The translations under genes and the position numbers were made by a program. 64,000 nucleotides of DNA, taken from NCBI RefSeq assembly GCF_005876985.1, contig NZ_VAHD01000004.1, positions 1 through 64,000 on the forward strand, in the 5' to 3' direction. This document shows, one piece after another, positions 1-9,172 of the stretch. Under the pieces are notes generated by a model that did no database searches, was not told where the DNA came from, and saw only the letters and a program-made list of their open reading frames with translations. Numbering within the stretch: position 1 is the stretch's first letter; every line of letters starts with the position of its first letter. This stretch comes from Rhodoferax bucti. GTDB lineage: Bacteria; Pseudomonadota; Gammaproteobacteria; Burkholderiales; Burkholderiaceae_C.

Positions 1-79
1 GCCGAAGCGAAGGAGCCCCCGGAGAGCGCATCGCGTCTCTCCCTGTCAATTGCTTCATCCATCCTGCGGGTCGCCCCAT
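1..79 (-). CDS. IS30-family transposase, N-terminal fragment (runs off window)
   Basis: Reading leftward from an ATG at 79-77, the protein begins MGRPAGWMKQLTGRDAMRSP and continues GAPSLR to the window edge. This basic, Gly/Pro/Arg-rich start is what I recognise as the beginning of IS30-type transposases found in beta- and gammaproteobacteria. A strong ribosome binding site (GGAGG, complement of 85-89) precedes the ATG. Only about 26 residues are visible, so the HTH and DDE catalytic domains lie outside. Family assignment is from memory of the N-terminal motif and not from a search. Confidence 0.7.
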   Translation of the reverse strand, partial: MGRPAGWMKQLTGRDAMRSPGAPSLR

Positions 80-122
80 AAACACCTCCTGATTGAAGGT
101 GTTGCGACGACCGGTTGAATCC
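1..122 (-). mobile_element. IS30-type insertion sequence, one end
   Basis: The fragment contains the transposase start plus a leader of about 40 bp ending near 120. The sequence at 101-119 (GTTGCGACGACCGGTTGAA) sits where the terminal inverted repeat of an IS30-type element is expected. Immediately rightward, from about 123, the reading frame turns into PEP-CTERM protein sequence. The exact boundary and target duplication cannot be fixed without the other end. Confidence 0.6.
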
Positions 123-1000
123 GCCTAGTTAGTAGCGGTGCAGTTAATTTGTCCAATACCGGTACCCTGATTGGTCGCGGTCTGGTAGCGGGCAACATCA
201 CCGGTGGCGCTGCCAACACCATCACCGCCAGCGGTGGCGCATTGACATTGGGCAATTTGGACTCTAACGGCGGCTACACCTTTGGCGGCACGTTGAACGT
301 GGGTAGCCAACAAGTAGTGCTGTTGTCCGCAGACAAGGCCCAACTGGGCATGGCCACCAACCTGGGCGCAGGCGGCAATCTGAGCACGGTCAACGGCGCT
401 AATCTGACCAACGGCAACAGCCTCAACTTCAACGGCAACAGCACCATCCAAGGCAACTTCACCAACAACGGCAGCGTAGTTGGCAGTGCAGGCACATTGA
501 GCTTTGTGAACGATGTCAACGGCGCAGGCAGCTACGCCGGCAACATTGATTTCAAAGCCGCCTTCAACCCCGGCAACAGTCCGGCAGCGGTGAGCTTCAA
601 CGGTGGTAACGCCACCTTTGATACCGCATCAGTACTGAACATGGAAATCTTTGGCAGCACCCCTGGTACCCATTACGACCAATTGGTCAGCATCAACACG
701 CTCACCTTCAACGGCAAACTGAATCTGGTGTTTGGCAACGGATATGTGCCCTTGGCAGGCAGCAGTTTTGCGCTGTTTGGGTTCAATACCTTCAGTGGCT
801 CCTTCGGCACTGCGGCAGATGGTTATTCCAAAATCACGGTGGCCGGCTACGATCGCACTAAACTGGACTTTTCACACTTGGCCATAGACGGCACATTGAG
901 CGTGACCGCAGTACCTGAACCAGAAACCTACGCCATGCTGCTGGCTGGTTTGGCGCTGCTGGGCGCAGTGGCACGTCGCCGCCGCGCAGTGGTTCAATAG
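123..1000 (+). pseudogene. PEP-CTERM exported protein, 5' end removed by IS insertion
   Basis: From about 123 the frame reads LVSSGAVNLSNTGTLIG and stays open to 1000. The body is Gly/Asn/Ser/Thr-rich and resembles extracellular beta-solenoid or autotransporter-like passenger proteins. The C-terminus carries the sorting signal: VPEPETYAML, a hydrophobic helix, then RRRR, which is the PEP-CTERM/exosortase anchor. No signal peptide is present, and an in-frame TGA lies at 116-118 inside the adjoining insertion sequence. The first possible initiator is a TTG at 149 with no convincing ribosome binding site. I therefore read it as the 3' part of a gene split by the IS30-type element. The missing 5' half should lie on the other side of that element. 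Confidence 0.75.
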
Positions 1001-1008
1001 GCGTAACT

Positions 1009-1314
1009 ATGTTGACCAAAACCCAATACTTTCTGAGCGCCACCTTGGGTGGTGCGGCCATTGCGCTGGCAGTAGCGAATGGCGTGATGTTTACCGCTAA
1101 CCAAGCTGTACAGGCTGAACTGGCCCAAAAGCAAGCCTACTTGCAGCAGACAGGCCAGCTGGAGGGTATCTACACCAATATCGCCACTTCCTTGGCGCAG
1201 TGGGCAGTCAAAGACAACGACCGCGCAGTGATTGATATGCTTGGCAATCTGGGCTTGAGAGTCACAACTAATGCAGCGCCTGCCGCTGAAACTGCCCCGG
1301 CCAAGAAGCAATGA
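1009..1314 (+). CDS. Small membrane-anchored protein of unknown function
   Basis: This 101-residue protein has one N-terminal hydrophobic segment (about residues 8-30, LSATLGGAAIALAVANG...). It is followed by a Gln/Ala-rich, probably helical region and an Ala/Pro-rich tail ending in KKQ, so it looks anchored in the inner membrane with a periplasmic helix. It begins 8 bp after the PEP-CTERM stop and overlaps the next gene by ATGA, so the three are probably cotranscribed. I do not recognise the family. A role with the exported PEP-CTERM protein is only suggested by position. Confidence 0.7.
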   Translation: MLTKTQYFLSATLGGAAIALAVANGVMFTANQAVQAELAQKQAYLQQTGQLEGIYTNIATSLAQWAVKDNDRAVIDMLGNLGLRVTTNAAPAAETAPAKKQ

Positions 1315-1628
1315 GCACGACCATGAACGCGCTAACAAACGCAACCCATAGGCCCTACAGTCCTTTTATCCCTTTATTGTTGATGGGCGTAGCGCTAGTG
1401 GGCTGGCTGAGCTTTCAGACCGTGCAACTGGTAGCTGAGCGCAACCAACTTAGCGCCCAATCCACGGCAATGGTCCCCACGCTGGAAAATGCTGCCAAGT
1501 TGCGCGCGCAAGGTGATGCCTTGGTCAAGGCCACGCAGGCACTTGCTGGCCAGGGCAACCCTAACGCTCAGCGCATGGTAGCCGAGCTGCAACGCCGCGG
1601 CATCACCATCAAAGCACAAGAAAAATAG
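1311..1628 (+). CDS. Small membrane-anchored protein of unknown function
   Basis: This 105-residue protein overlaps the preceding gene by 4 bp (ATGA), indicating translational coupling. A hydrophobic segment at about residues 19-40 (FIPLLLMGVALVGWLSF) is followed by a charged Gln/Leu/Ala-rich helix, the same architecture as its neighbour. The two may form a heteromeric membrane pair. No conserved motif is recognised. The stop codon adjoins a copy of the dispersed repeat (1628-1681). Confidence 0.7.
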   Translation: MSTTMNALTNATHRPYSPFIPLLLMGVALVGWLSFQTVQLVAERNQLSAQSTAMVPTLENAAKLRAQGDALVKATQALAGQGNPNAQRMVAELQRRGITIKAQEK

Positions 1629-1681
1629 GCCTCTAGTCCTGACTGGTACTGCGCGAGTAGCTGCGAAATTTGTAGCAAAAG
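1628..1681 (-). repeat. Dispersed ~55-bp repeat, copy 1
   Basis: Read on the minus strand it shows the family signature: TTTGCTAC, AATTT, CAGCTACTCGCGCA, a variable spacer, then GGACTAGAGGCC. It lies between the small membrane protein and fkpB, starting at the last base of the upstream stop codon. Confidence 0.75.
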
Positions 1682-1757
1682 TGCTGTGCCAAGCCAGCGC
1701 TATATGGGGTTATCAGACCTGCCTTTCTACAATAGAGCCCAGTTCAACGGGATTTCT

Positions 1758-2222
1758 ATGACCAGCACGCTTCCCCGGGTTCAGCCGGGCTCCTTTCTTA
1801 CCTTGCATTACCGCCTGGGCGGCCCCGCCGGGGACATCATCAACACCTTCGACGGCAAGCCCGCCACCCTGAGCTTGGGCACCGGCGAACTCTCCCCCGC
1901 TGTTGAAGCCTGTTTGATGGACATGGAAGAGGGCGCCCGCGCCACGTTTGAGTTGCCCGCAGGGGCCGCTTTTGGCGAGCGCAACCCCGATATGCAGCAA
2001 TGGCTGGCCCGCAAGGTACTAACCCAGATGGGCGACCCGCTGGAGACCTACAACGTGGGCGATGTGGTGCAGTTCCCCACGCCCGATGGCCAAGGGCAGT
2101 TTGCAGGCGTGGTGCTGCAACTGCGTGGCGAAGGCGCGGAGCGCGCGGTGTTGTTCGACTTCAACCACCCGCTGGCCGGCCAGCCGGTCACGTTTGAAGT
2201 GCAGCTGATCGGGGTGCTATGA
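1758..2222 (+). CDS. fkpB: FKBP-type peptidyl-prolyl cis-trans isomerase (SlpA/FkpB type)
   Basis: A 154-residue isomerase of prolyl peptide bonds, cytoplasmic because it has no signal peptide. The order is an N-terminal FKBP half (LTLHYRL), an inserted-flap region (GERNPDMQQWL), and the C-terminal signature FDFNHPLAGQPVTFEVQLI, typical of SlyD/SlpA chaperone-isomerases. I start at ATG 1758, which gives the usual N-terminus; an upstream frame-open ATG would add an unlikely extension. The stop overlaps ispH by 4 bp (ATGA). In E. coli fkpB and ispH also pair, at the end of ribF-ileS-lspA-fkpB-ispH; here that operon is split, with ribF-ileS-lspA about 32 kb away. Confidence 0.9.
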   Translation: MTSTLPRVQPGSFLTLHYRLGGPAGDIINTFDGKPATLSLGTGELSPAVEACLMDMEEGARATFELPAGAAFGERNPDMQQWLARKVLTQMGDPLETYNVGDVVQFPTPDGQGQFAGVVLQLRGEGAERAVLFDFNHPLAGQPVTFEVQLIGVL

Positions 2223-3169
2223 CAACGCCTGCCATGCCTCAAGAAATCCTTCTGGCTGAGCCACGTGGCTTTTGTGCCGGCGTAGACCGCGCCATTGAAA
2301 TCGTGGAGCGCGCCCTGGCCAAGTTCGGCCGCCCTATCTACGTGCGTCACGAGATCGTGCACAACACCTATGTGGTAAACGACCTCAAAGAGCGCGGCGC
2401 CATCTTCATTGAAGAGCTGGACGATGTACCGCCGGGCGCCACGCTGGTGTTCTCGGCCCACGGCGTGAGCCAGGCCATACAGCGTGAGGCTGAGCGCCGG
2501 GGTTTCCAGATATTTGACGCGACCTGCCCTCTGGTGACCAAAGTGCATGTGGAAGTGGCCAAGCTGCACAAGGAAGGTTATGAGTTCATCATGATCGGCC
2601 ACAAGGGCCACCCCGAGGTGGAAGGCACCATGGGTCAGCTGGAGAGCGGCATTCATCTGGTGGAAGACGTGGCCGATGTGGCTCGCATCCAGCCCGGCCA
2701 GACCGACAAGCTGGCGGTGGTCACCCAAACCACCCTGAGCGTGGACGATGCGGCAGAGATTACCGATGCGGTGGTTGCCCGTTTCCCGCTGATCAAGAAG
2801 CCCAAGATGCAAGATATTTGCTACGCCACCCAGAACCGCCAGGACGCGGTCAAGGTGATGAGCCCGCAGGTGGACATCGTCATCGTGGTGGGTAGCCCTA
2901 CCAGCTCCAACAGCAACCGCCTGCGCGAAGTGGCCAAAAAACTGGGCACTGATAGCTTCATGGTGGACAACGCCGATGAGCTCAAGCCGGAGTGGTTTGA
3001 AGGGCGCTCCCGCGTCGGCCTGACAGCTGGCGCCAGCGCCCCCGAGATTCTGGTGAAGGCCGTGATCGACCGCATCAAGGCGCTGGGCGCCGTGTCGGTG
3101 CGCAAGATGGACGGCATTGAAGAAACCGTGAAGTTCCCGCTGCCCAAGGGCCTGAAGCTGGACGCATGA
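2219..3169 (+). CDS. ispH: 4-hydroxy-3-methylbut-2-enyl diphosphate reductase
   Basis: IspH (LytB) carries out the last step of the methylerythritol phosphate pathway, reducing HMBPP to IPP and DMAPP with a 4Fe-4S cluster. The 316-residue length is normal. The three cluster cysteines are visible in GFCAGVDRA (near residue 19), DATCPLVTKVH (near 103) and CYATQNRQDAV (near 201). The substrate-binding TSSNSNRLREV is at about 229-239. It is translationally coupled to fkpB. A dispersed-repeat copy follows the stop within about 12 bp. Confidence 0.97.
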   Translation: MTTPAMPQEILLAEPRGFCAGVDRAIEIVERALAKFGRPIYVRHEIVHNTYVVNDLKERGAIFIEELDDVPPGATLVFSAHGVSQAIQREAERRGFQIFDATCPLVTKVHVEVAKLHKEGYEFIMIGHKGHPEVEGTMGQLESGIHLVEDVADVARIQPGQTDKLAVVTQTTLSVDDAAEITDAVVARFPLIKKPKMQDICYATQNRQDAVKVMSPQVDIVIVVGSPTSSNSNRLREVAKKLGTDSFMVDNADELKPEWFEGRSRVGLTAGASAPEILVKAVIDRIKALGAVSVRKMDGIEETVKFPLPKGLKLDA

Positions 3170-3180
3170 AGCTTTGGTGA

Positions 3181-3238
3181 GTTGCTATGAAATACGTAGC
3201 TACTTGCGCAATAAAATAGAGGGCTAGAGCCTGATTTG
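3181..3238 (+). repeat. Dispersed ~55-bp repeat, copy 2
   Basis: Contains TTGCTATGAAAT, GTAGCTACTTGCGCA and, after a spacer, GGGCTAGAGCCTGATTTG. It fills most of the gap between ispH and serS. Confidence 0.75.
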
Positions 3239-3243
3239 ATTAA

Positions 3244-4569
<1,326 letters not shown>

Positions 4570-4632
4570 GTTGGCAGAGCAGGCCGCCGGGCCTGCTAGA
4601 ATCGCTGCTTCGTTTCGACCGATGCGAAGTCA

Positions 4633-4722
<90 letters not shown>

Positions 4723-4729
4723 AATGATG

Positions 4730-4763
4730 AAGCCTGCATTCCCACCGGAATGCAGGCTTTTTT
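4730..4763 (+). terminator. Rho-independent terminator after tRNA-Ser
   Basis: An 11-bp inverted repeat (AGCCTGCATTC / GAATGCAGGCT) with a short loop is followed by a run of T. It ends the tRNA transcript and lies just before the convergent gene that ends at 4779. Confidence 0.9.
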
Positions 4764-4778
4764 CATGCCTATTGCTGT

Positions 4779-5249
4779 TTACTTGGTGGTACCCAATGTG
4801 GCTTCGAGCTTTTTGTTGTCCAAGTAGCGGCTGAGCTCGGCTACGCCAGCGTTCACCCGTGGGTTGGAGAGCAGCTCGCGGGCCGCCACTTGGCCCAGGG
4901 TCTGGAAGCTGCTTTGGAAGGCAGCAGCGCCTTCGTAATTGATGGCTTCGCGGGCTTCGGCGACGCAGGCGCGCGTCAGCAGGCGTTCAAACAGGGCTGC
5001 CGCGTTTTTGTTGATTTCGAGGCGCTGGGCGTCCGTGAAGTTGGCGTTGCGGCTGACCTCCGGGTGCAAAGACATCACGGCGAACATCCATTGCGCGAGT
5101 TGCGTGCGGTCTTCCTGGGCGGTGGAGCGCACCAGGCACTTGGTGAGCTCATCTCCATACACGCCGGCATGGGCGGGGGCGGCGGCCAGGAGTGCGGTTG
5201 TGGTTGCCGCAGTGAGCAGGGTACGGAGACGAACAGGCAAGCGGGCCAT
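4779..5249 (-). CDS. Exported protein of unknown function
   Basis: 156 residues starting at ATG 5249. The N-terminus is a clear Sec signal peptide (RLPVRLRTLLTAATTTALLAAAPAHA, cleavage after AHA near residue 28). The mature part is mostly helical and has two cysteines (KCLV, RACV) that could form a periplasmic disulfide. The upstream extension of the open frame lacks a sensible start. It is divergent from the Bug receptor gene. I do not recognise the family. Confidence 0.75.
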   Translation of the reverse strand: MARLPVRLRTLLTAATTTALLAAAPAHAGVYGDELTKCLVRSTAQEDRTQLAQWMFAVMSLHPEVSRNANFTDAQRLEINKNAAALFERLLTRACVAEAREAINYEGAAAFQSSFQTLGQVAARELLSNPRVNAGVAELSRYLDNKKLEATLGTTK

Positions 5250-5366
5250 GGTGGGGTTCTCGGGTGGATGAAATGCTGCGCATCGTAACCCGAGGGCGGG
5301 CGCTGTCATCCTCGCGCAATAGACCGGTGTCACACTCGGGCCCAGACTAGTTTTGGAGTGCATAGC

Positions 5367-6344
5367 GTGGTTCAAGGTTTTCAACGTCGGCGTGTGGTGA
5401 TGGCGCTGACGACAGCGTGGATGATGGGCGGTGCCGCGGCCCAAGTCAGTTTTCCCGAGAAGCCCGTCAAAATCGTCGTGCCTTTTGCGCCCGGCGCGGG
5501 CACCGATGCCATGGGCCGCCTGATGGCGCAAAAGCTCGGCGAGGTCATGGGCGGCAGCTTTGTGGTGGAAAACCGCACCGGTGCCTCGGGGGCCATCGGC
5601 ACCCAGTATGTGGCGCAGCAGCCGGCCGATGGCTACACCTTGCTGCTGGTGGCGTCCCCCTTCACGACGGTGGCCGCATCCCTGCCGACGGCGGGTTACG
5701 ACCCGATCAAGAGTTTTACCCCGGTGGGCATGATTGCCAGTGGCCCCCTGGTGTGGGCCACCAACCACCAGACCGGTATTCGCACCATGCAGGAGCTGGT
5801 GGCCTATGCCAAGCAAAAGCCCGGCGTGCTGAACTACGGCTCGGCCGGTGCGGGTGGCGTCAATCACCTGGTGCTGGAGCTGCTCAAGTCCCGAACCGGT
5901 ACCTTTATTACCCATATTCCGTACCGCGGCGTGGCGCCAGCAGCCATGGACATGATGTCCGGCCAGGTGCAACTGGTGACCGGCACCATCCCGGCCTTGC
6001 TGCCGCTGATCAAAGAGGGGCGTATCCAGCCGCTGGCCGTGACCAGTGCCAAGCGCTCCAGCGCCATGCCCGAGGTGCCCAGCATGGCAGAGGCCGGCTT
6101 CAAGGGGTTTGACGTGCAAAACTACTTTGCCCTGGCCGCCCCCGCAGGCACACCGGCAGCAGTGATCGACAAACTCAACACCGCCCTGAACAAGGTGGTG
6201 ACTCTGCCCGAGGTGCAAGCCCGCTTCAAGCTGGATGCCGTAGACGCCACCCCCGGCACACCGGCCGCACAGACCCGCTTTATCGAGGCGGACTACCGCG
6301 CCTGGCGCGACGTGGTGCGCACCCAAAACCTGAAGATTGAATAG
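5367..6344 (+). CDS. Bug-family periplasmic tripartite-tricarboxylate solute receptor
   Basis: A periplasmic binding protein of the Bug/TctC family, abundant in Comamonadaceae and Bordetella and usually binding carboxylates. After the signal peptide (QRRRVVMALTTAWMMGGAAAQ) come the family hallmarks FPEKPVKIVVPFAPGAGTDAMGR, FVVENRTGASGAIGT and NYGSAGAGGVNHL. I prefer GTG 5367 because GGAG at 5355-5358 lies 8 bp upstream; GTG 5358 overlaps that site. No TctA/TctB membrane genes are adjacent, so this is an orphan receptor, as most Bug proteins are. The ligand cannot be read from sequence. Confidence 0.9.
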   Translation: MVQGFQRRRVVMALTTAWMMGGAAAQVSFPEKPVKIVVPFAPGAGTDAMGRLMAQKLGEVMGGSFVVENRTGASGAIGTQYVAQQPADGYTLLLVASPFTTVAASLPTAGYDPIKSFTPVGMIASGPLVWATNHQTGIRTMQELVAYAKQKPGVLNYGSAGAGGVNHLVLELLKSRTGTFITHIPYRGVAPAAMDMMSGQVQLVTGTIPALLPLIKEGRIQPLAVTSAKRSSAMPEVPSMAEAGFKGFDVQNYFALAAPAGTPAAVIDKLNTALNKVVTLPEVQARFKLDAVDATPGTPAAQTRFIEADYRAWRDVVRTQNLKIE

Positions 6345-6425
6345 CCCGTGTTTGCCCGCCTGTTGGCGGCTTCACAGGAGCCCGGCGGGCTGGCTTCTCA
6401 CGCGGGTGCGTGGAACAATGCGCGC

Positions 6426-7040
6426 ATGTCCTCGCGATTCCTGATTTTCTGCTTGGCCGGCGCCCTGAGCGCCACCCTGTCTTACGCCCAACTGCCTAAG
6501 CGCGACCTCACGGTAGAGCTGCGTCAGGTGGAGGATGGGCGCGAAGACGGCGCCACCCGTTTTGGCACCAAACCCGATGTGCCTTTGATGGCGCCGCAAA
6601 AAATCCAGGTGCGCAATGGTGAAAAAGGCAGCCTGCGCATGAACCAGTCGGTGCCCATGCAGTGGGTGCAGTCCGCCAGCAGCCAGAGCAACAGTATCAG
6701 TTCCGGCGGGACTTCGGTGACTAGCAGCGGCGGCGGTGTGAGTCAGTCGGTGCAGTGGTTTGACGTGGGTCAGAGCATTACCGTCACGCCGCGCTGGCCG
6801 GGTGGCAACAAGGATGCGACGGTGGAGGTCGATGTGCAGCAGGCCGATATGGCCGTGCAGCACAACGCCGACATGCCGCGCCAGACCCGCAACCAGCTCA
6901 GCACCACGGTAACCACGCCTTTGGGCCAGTGGGTCACGATTGCCGCCACCGGCAATGCGCCGGCCCGCCAAGGCAGCTTCAGCAGCGAGGGCAGCGCCGA
7001 GGCACGGCGCCTGCTGCAAGTGCGGGTGCTGGCACCCTGA
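6426..7040 (+). CDS. Exported protein of unknown function, Ser/Gly-rich centre
   Basis: 204 residues from ATG 6426. The signal peptide is MSSRFLIFCLAGALSATLSYA. The mature part has a block IQVRNGEKGSLRMNQSVPMQW, a Ser/Gly linker (SSGGTSVTSSGGGVSQS), then FDVGQSITVTPRW. The pattern of an initial strand, G-x-A-like turn and a later ITVTPR strand recalls the short secretin-associated domain of type II/III secretion proteins, but that is only a resemblance. The open frame upstream to 6348 has no convincing start. It follows the Bug receptor by about 80 bp. Confidence 0.7.
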   Translation: MSSRFLIFCLAGALSATLSYAQLPKRDLTVELRQVEDGREDGATRFGTKPDVPLMAPQKIQVRNGEKGSLRMNQSVPMQWVQSASSQSNSISSGGTSVTSSGGGVSQSVQWFDVGQSITVTPRWPGGNKDATVEVDVQQADMAVQHNADMPRQTRNQLSTTVTTPLGQWVTIAATGNAPARQGSFSSEGSAEARRLLQVRVLAP

Positions 7041-7071
7041 GGCGAATCAGGGCGTTGGCGTTGACGCCGGC

Positions 7072-7701
7072 TTAGCGCGCCAGCGGGTTGGGCGTAGGCT
7101 CGGCCACCTTGTGCAAGGTGTTGCGGTCGGTGTGGTGAAAAGGCTCGTCGCGGCCCAGAATCTGCAGCACCGTGTCTTCGTCATAGCTCCAGGTGCCATC
7201 GGCGTGGATCGTCACTTTGATGCGGAACTCCGTGGTCTTGAAGGCGTGCTGCAAAAACGGTGCCGAGCAAATGCCATAGGTGTCCAGCCCGTGGGTGGCG
7301 ACCAATTCAAACTCGGTGGCATCGGCGCTGGCCTGGCCGGCTGCCATGGCCACCTGCCCGCGCGGGATGGTCAGCGTGTGGATGATGGTGCCGGTGGCCG
7401 GCTCCCACAGCCAGTAGCCCACCTGGTCGTGGTAGGTCTTGACCTGGTCCGGCTTGGTGACATGGGTGTGGTAGCGCAGGCCGTAGAGCAACTGGGGCCC
7501 GTTGGTTTGCGGGTCAATGGGCTGCAGCTCAATGCGCTCATGAAACGCCTGCTTTTTGGGGCCTTCGGCCTTGGGCTTCACATCCAGGCCGCGCATGCCT
7601 TCCCACACACCGGCCATGGCGCGCAGCGGGCCGAGGTTGGCCAGGGTGTTCACATCCACGGAAAAGGGTTCGGTGTAAATGTCTTTGGGAAAGTCACTCA
7701 T
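7072..7701 (-). CDS. Heme-binding beta-barrel (nitrobindin/THAP4-like) protein
   Basis: 209 residues with the fatty-acid-binding-like ten-strand barrel pattern. The GxWxG-type motif is AGVWEGMRG (near 30-38), followed by FHERIELQPI and YGLRYHTHV. Related nitrobindins bind ferric heme and isomerise peroxynitrite; which function applies here is not shown by the sequence. It is the last gene of the leftward group starting with the PHP phosphatase, about 85 bp after trpS with a dispersed-repeat copy between them. Confidence 0.8.
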   Translation of the reverse strand: MSDFPKDIYTEPFSVDVNTLANLGPLRAMAGVWEGMRGLDVKPKAEGPKKQAFHERIELQPIDPQTNGPQLLYGLRYHTHVTKPDQVKTYHDQVGYWLWEPATGTIIHTLTIPRGQVAMAAGQASADATEFELVATHGLDTYGICSAPFLQHAFKTTEFRIKVTIHADGTWSYDEDTVLQILGRDEPFHHTDRNTLHKVAEPTPNPLAR

Positions 7702-7732
7702 GGTCTGGCTCCGTCCTGGGTATGAATAAAAA

Positions 7733-7784
7733 TGGCCTCTAGCGCCCGCGCTGCTTGCGCGAGTAGCTACTAAATCAATAGCGT
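7733..7784 (-). repeat. Dispersed ~55-bp repeat, copy 3
   Basis: On the minus strand: CGCTATTGATTTAGTAGCTA, CTCGCGCA, spacer, then GCGGGCGCTAGAGGCC. It abuts the trpS stop codon (7788-7786). Confidence 0.8.
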
Positions 7785-7785
7785 A

Positions 7786-9120
7786 TCAAGCCTGCGCCTT
7801 GGCTGCTTTTTCCTTGGCCGCTTCTGCGGCAGCGGCTGCCAGTGCGTCGATGGCTGCGCTGGCAGTGCTTGTGCCGGCTGCATCCAGCGGCTCCAGGGCG
7901 CCAGCCAAGGTGTTCAGGGCGGCAGCACCTTCGCGCTGCAGTTGCGCAATGGCTTGGCCGGCGTCTTTGCCAGACGCAAAGGCCTTGCTTTGCAGCAGCA
8001 CGGTGCCGTCCGCAGCGGCGAGCTTGAAGTAGAACTGGCCGTCTTTCTCGCGGTATTGCTTGAAGGACGCCAGCGCCACTTTTTCCACCTTCGCGGCTGT
8101 GTTTTGTGCAGCCGCGCTCAGGCGGCGCAAGCCCACGGCGCTGCGCAGCTGGGCCATGAAGGGGGTGGCAATGGCGCGGGCCTTGGTGGCGCCGGCCAGC
8201 AGCAGCGCCTCGACCTTCTCCGGGTGGGCCATGTAGTTTTCGTAGGCGGCGCGCATGGGCGCAATCTCTTGGTCAATGCGCTCCAAGAGGATGGTTTTGG
8301 CATCGCCCCAGGCAATGCCCTCGGCGTAGGCCTGGCGCAGCTTGGCGGTTTCTTCTTCCGACGCGAAGGCCTGGTAAATCTGGAACAGGGCCGAGCCCTC
8401 GGTGTCTTTGGGCTCGCCGGGCGCGCGGGAGTCGGTTTTGATGCCGGCAATCAGCTTTTTGAGCTGCTCGCGGCTGCTGAAAAGCGGAATCGTGTTGTCG
8501 TAGCTCTTGCTCATCTTGCGGCCGTCCAGGCCGGGCAAGGTGGCGACGGATTCTTCAATCTCGGCCTGAGGTGGCACAAAGTGCTCACCGTAGCGGTGGT
8601 TGAAGCTGGCGGCCATGTCGCGCGCCATCTCAATGTGCTGAATCTGGTCGCGGCCCACAGGCACCTTGTGGGCGTTGAACATCAAAATGTCCGCGCCCAT
8701 GAGCACCGGGTACATGAAGAGGCCGGCGGTCACATCCGCGTCCGGGTCCACGCCGGCAGCGGTGTTCTTGTCCACCGATGCCTTGTAGGCGTGGGCGCGG
8801 TTGAGCACGCCCTTGCCGGTCACGCAGGTCAAAAACCAGGTGAGCTCGGGAATTTCGGGCACATCGCTCTGGCGGTAAAAGGTCACATGCGACGGGTCCA
8901 GACCCGCAGCCAGCCAACTGGCCGCAATTTCCAGGGTGGAGCGCTGGATGCGCTCGGGTTCGTCGATTTTGATGAGCGCGTGGTAGTCGGCCAGAAAGTA
9001 AAAACTCTCCACGCCCGGTGTTTTGCTGGCGCGTACGGCGGGGCGGATGGAGCCCACATAGTTGCCCAGGTGGGGCGTGCCGGAGGTGGTGATGCCGGTG
9101 AGAAAGCGAACAGTGCTCAT
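7786..9120 (-). CDS. trpS: Tryptophanyl-tRNA synthetase with C-terminal YegP-like (DUF1508) extension
   Basis: Class I synthetase that charges tRNA-Trp. The HIGH-type motif is in TSGTPHLGNYVGS (residues 12-24) and the KMSKS motif is in GRKMSKSYDN (near 202-211). The catalytic core plus anticodon region ends near residue 340. Residues about 350-402 form an extra module (ASFKQYREKDGQFYFKL, then LLQSKAFASGKDAGQAIAQL) that resembles one YegP/DUF1508 repeat: a two-strand FYF-x-L unit plus an S-x-x-Y/F-x-S turn. An Ala-rich, Lys-ended tail follows (403-444). At 444 residues it is about 100 longer than the E. coli enzyme. The operon runs from the upstream M50 protease gene. Confidence 0.95.
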   Translation of the reverse strand: MSTVRFLTGITTSGTPHLGNYVGSIRPAVRASKTPGVESFYFLADYHALIKIDEPERIQRSTLEIAASWLAAGLDPSHVTFYRQSDVPEIPELTWFLTCVTGKGVLNRAHAYKASVDKNTAAGVDPDADVTAGLFMYPVLMGADILMFNAHKVPVGRDQIQHIEMARDMAASFNHRYGEHFVPPQAEIEESVATLPGLDGRKMSKSYDNTIPLFSSREQLKKLIAGIKTDSRAPGEPKDTEGSALFQIYQAFASEEETAKLRQAYAEGIAWGDAKTILLERIDQEIAPMRAAYENYMAHPEKVEALLLAGATKARAIATPFMAQLRSAVGLRRLSAAAQNTAAKVEKVALASFKQYREKDGQFYFKLAAADGTVLLQSKAFASGKDAGQAIAQLQREGAAALNTLAGALEPLDAAGTSTASAAIDALAAAAAEAAKEKAAKAQA

Positions 9121-9172
9121 GGGTGCAAATCAGTCAGTCAAATCAGGGGTCAGATCACAGGGCGTGCGCAGC

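Noticed and set aside
4578..4602. AGCAGGC/GCCTGCT hairpin before the tRNA as a serS terminator
   Set aside because: It has no T run, and it overlaps TAGAAT, which may be the -10 box of the tRNA promoter. It could be either, so I did not list it as a terminator.
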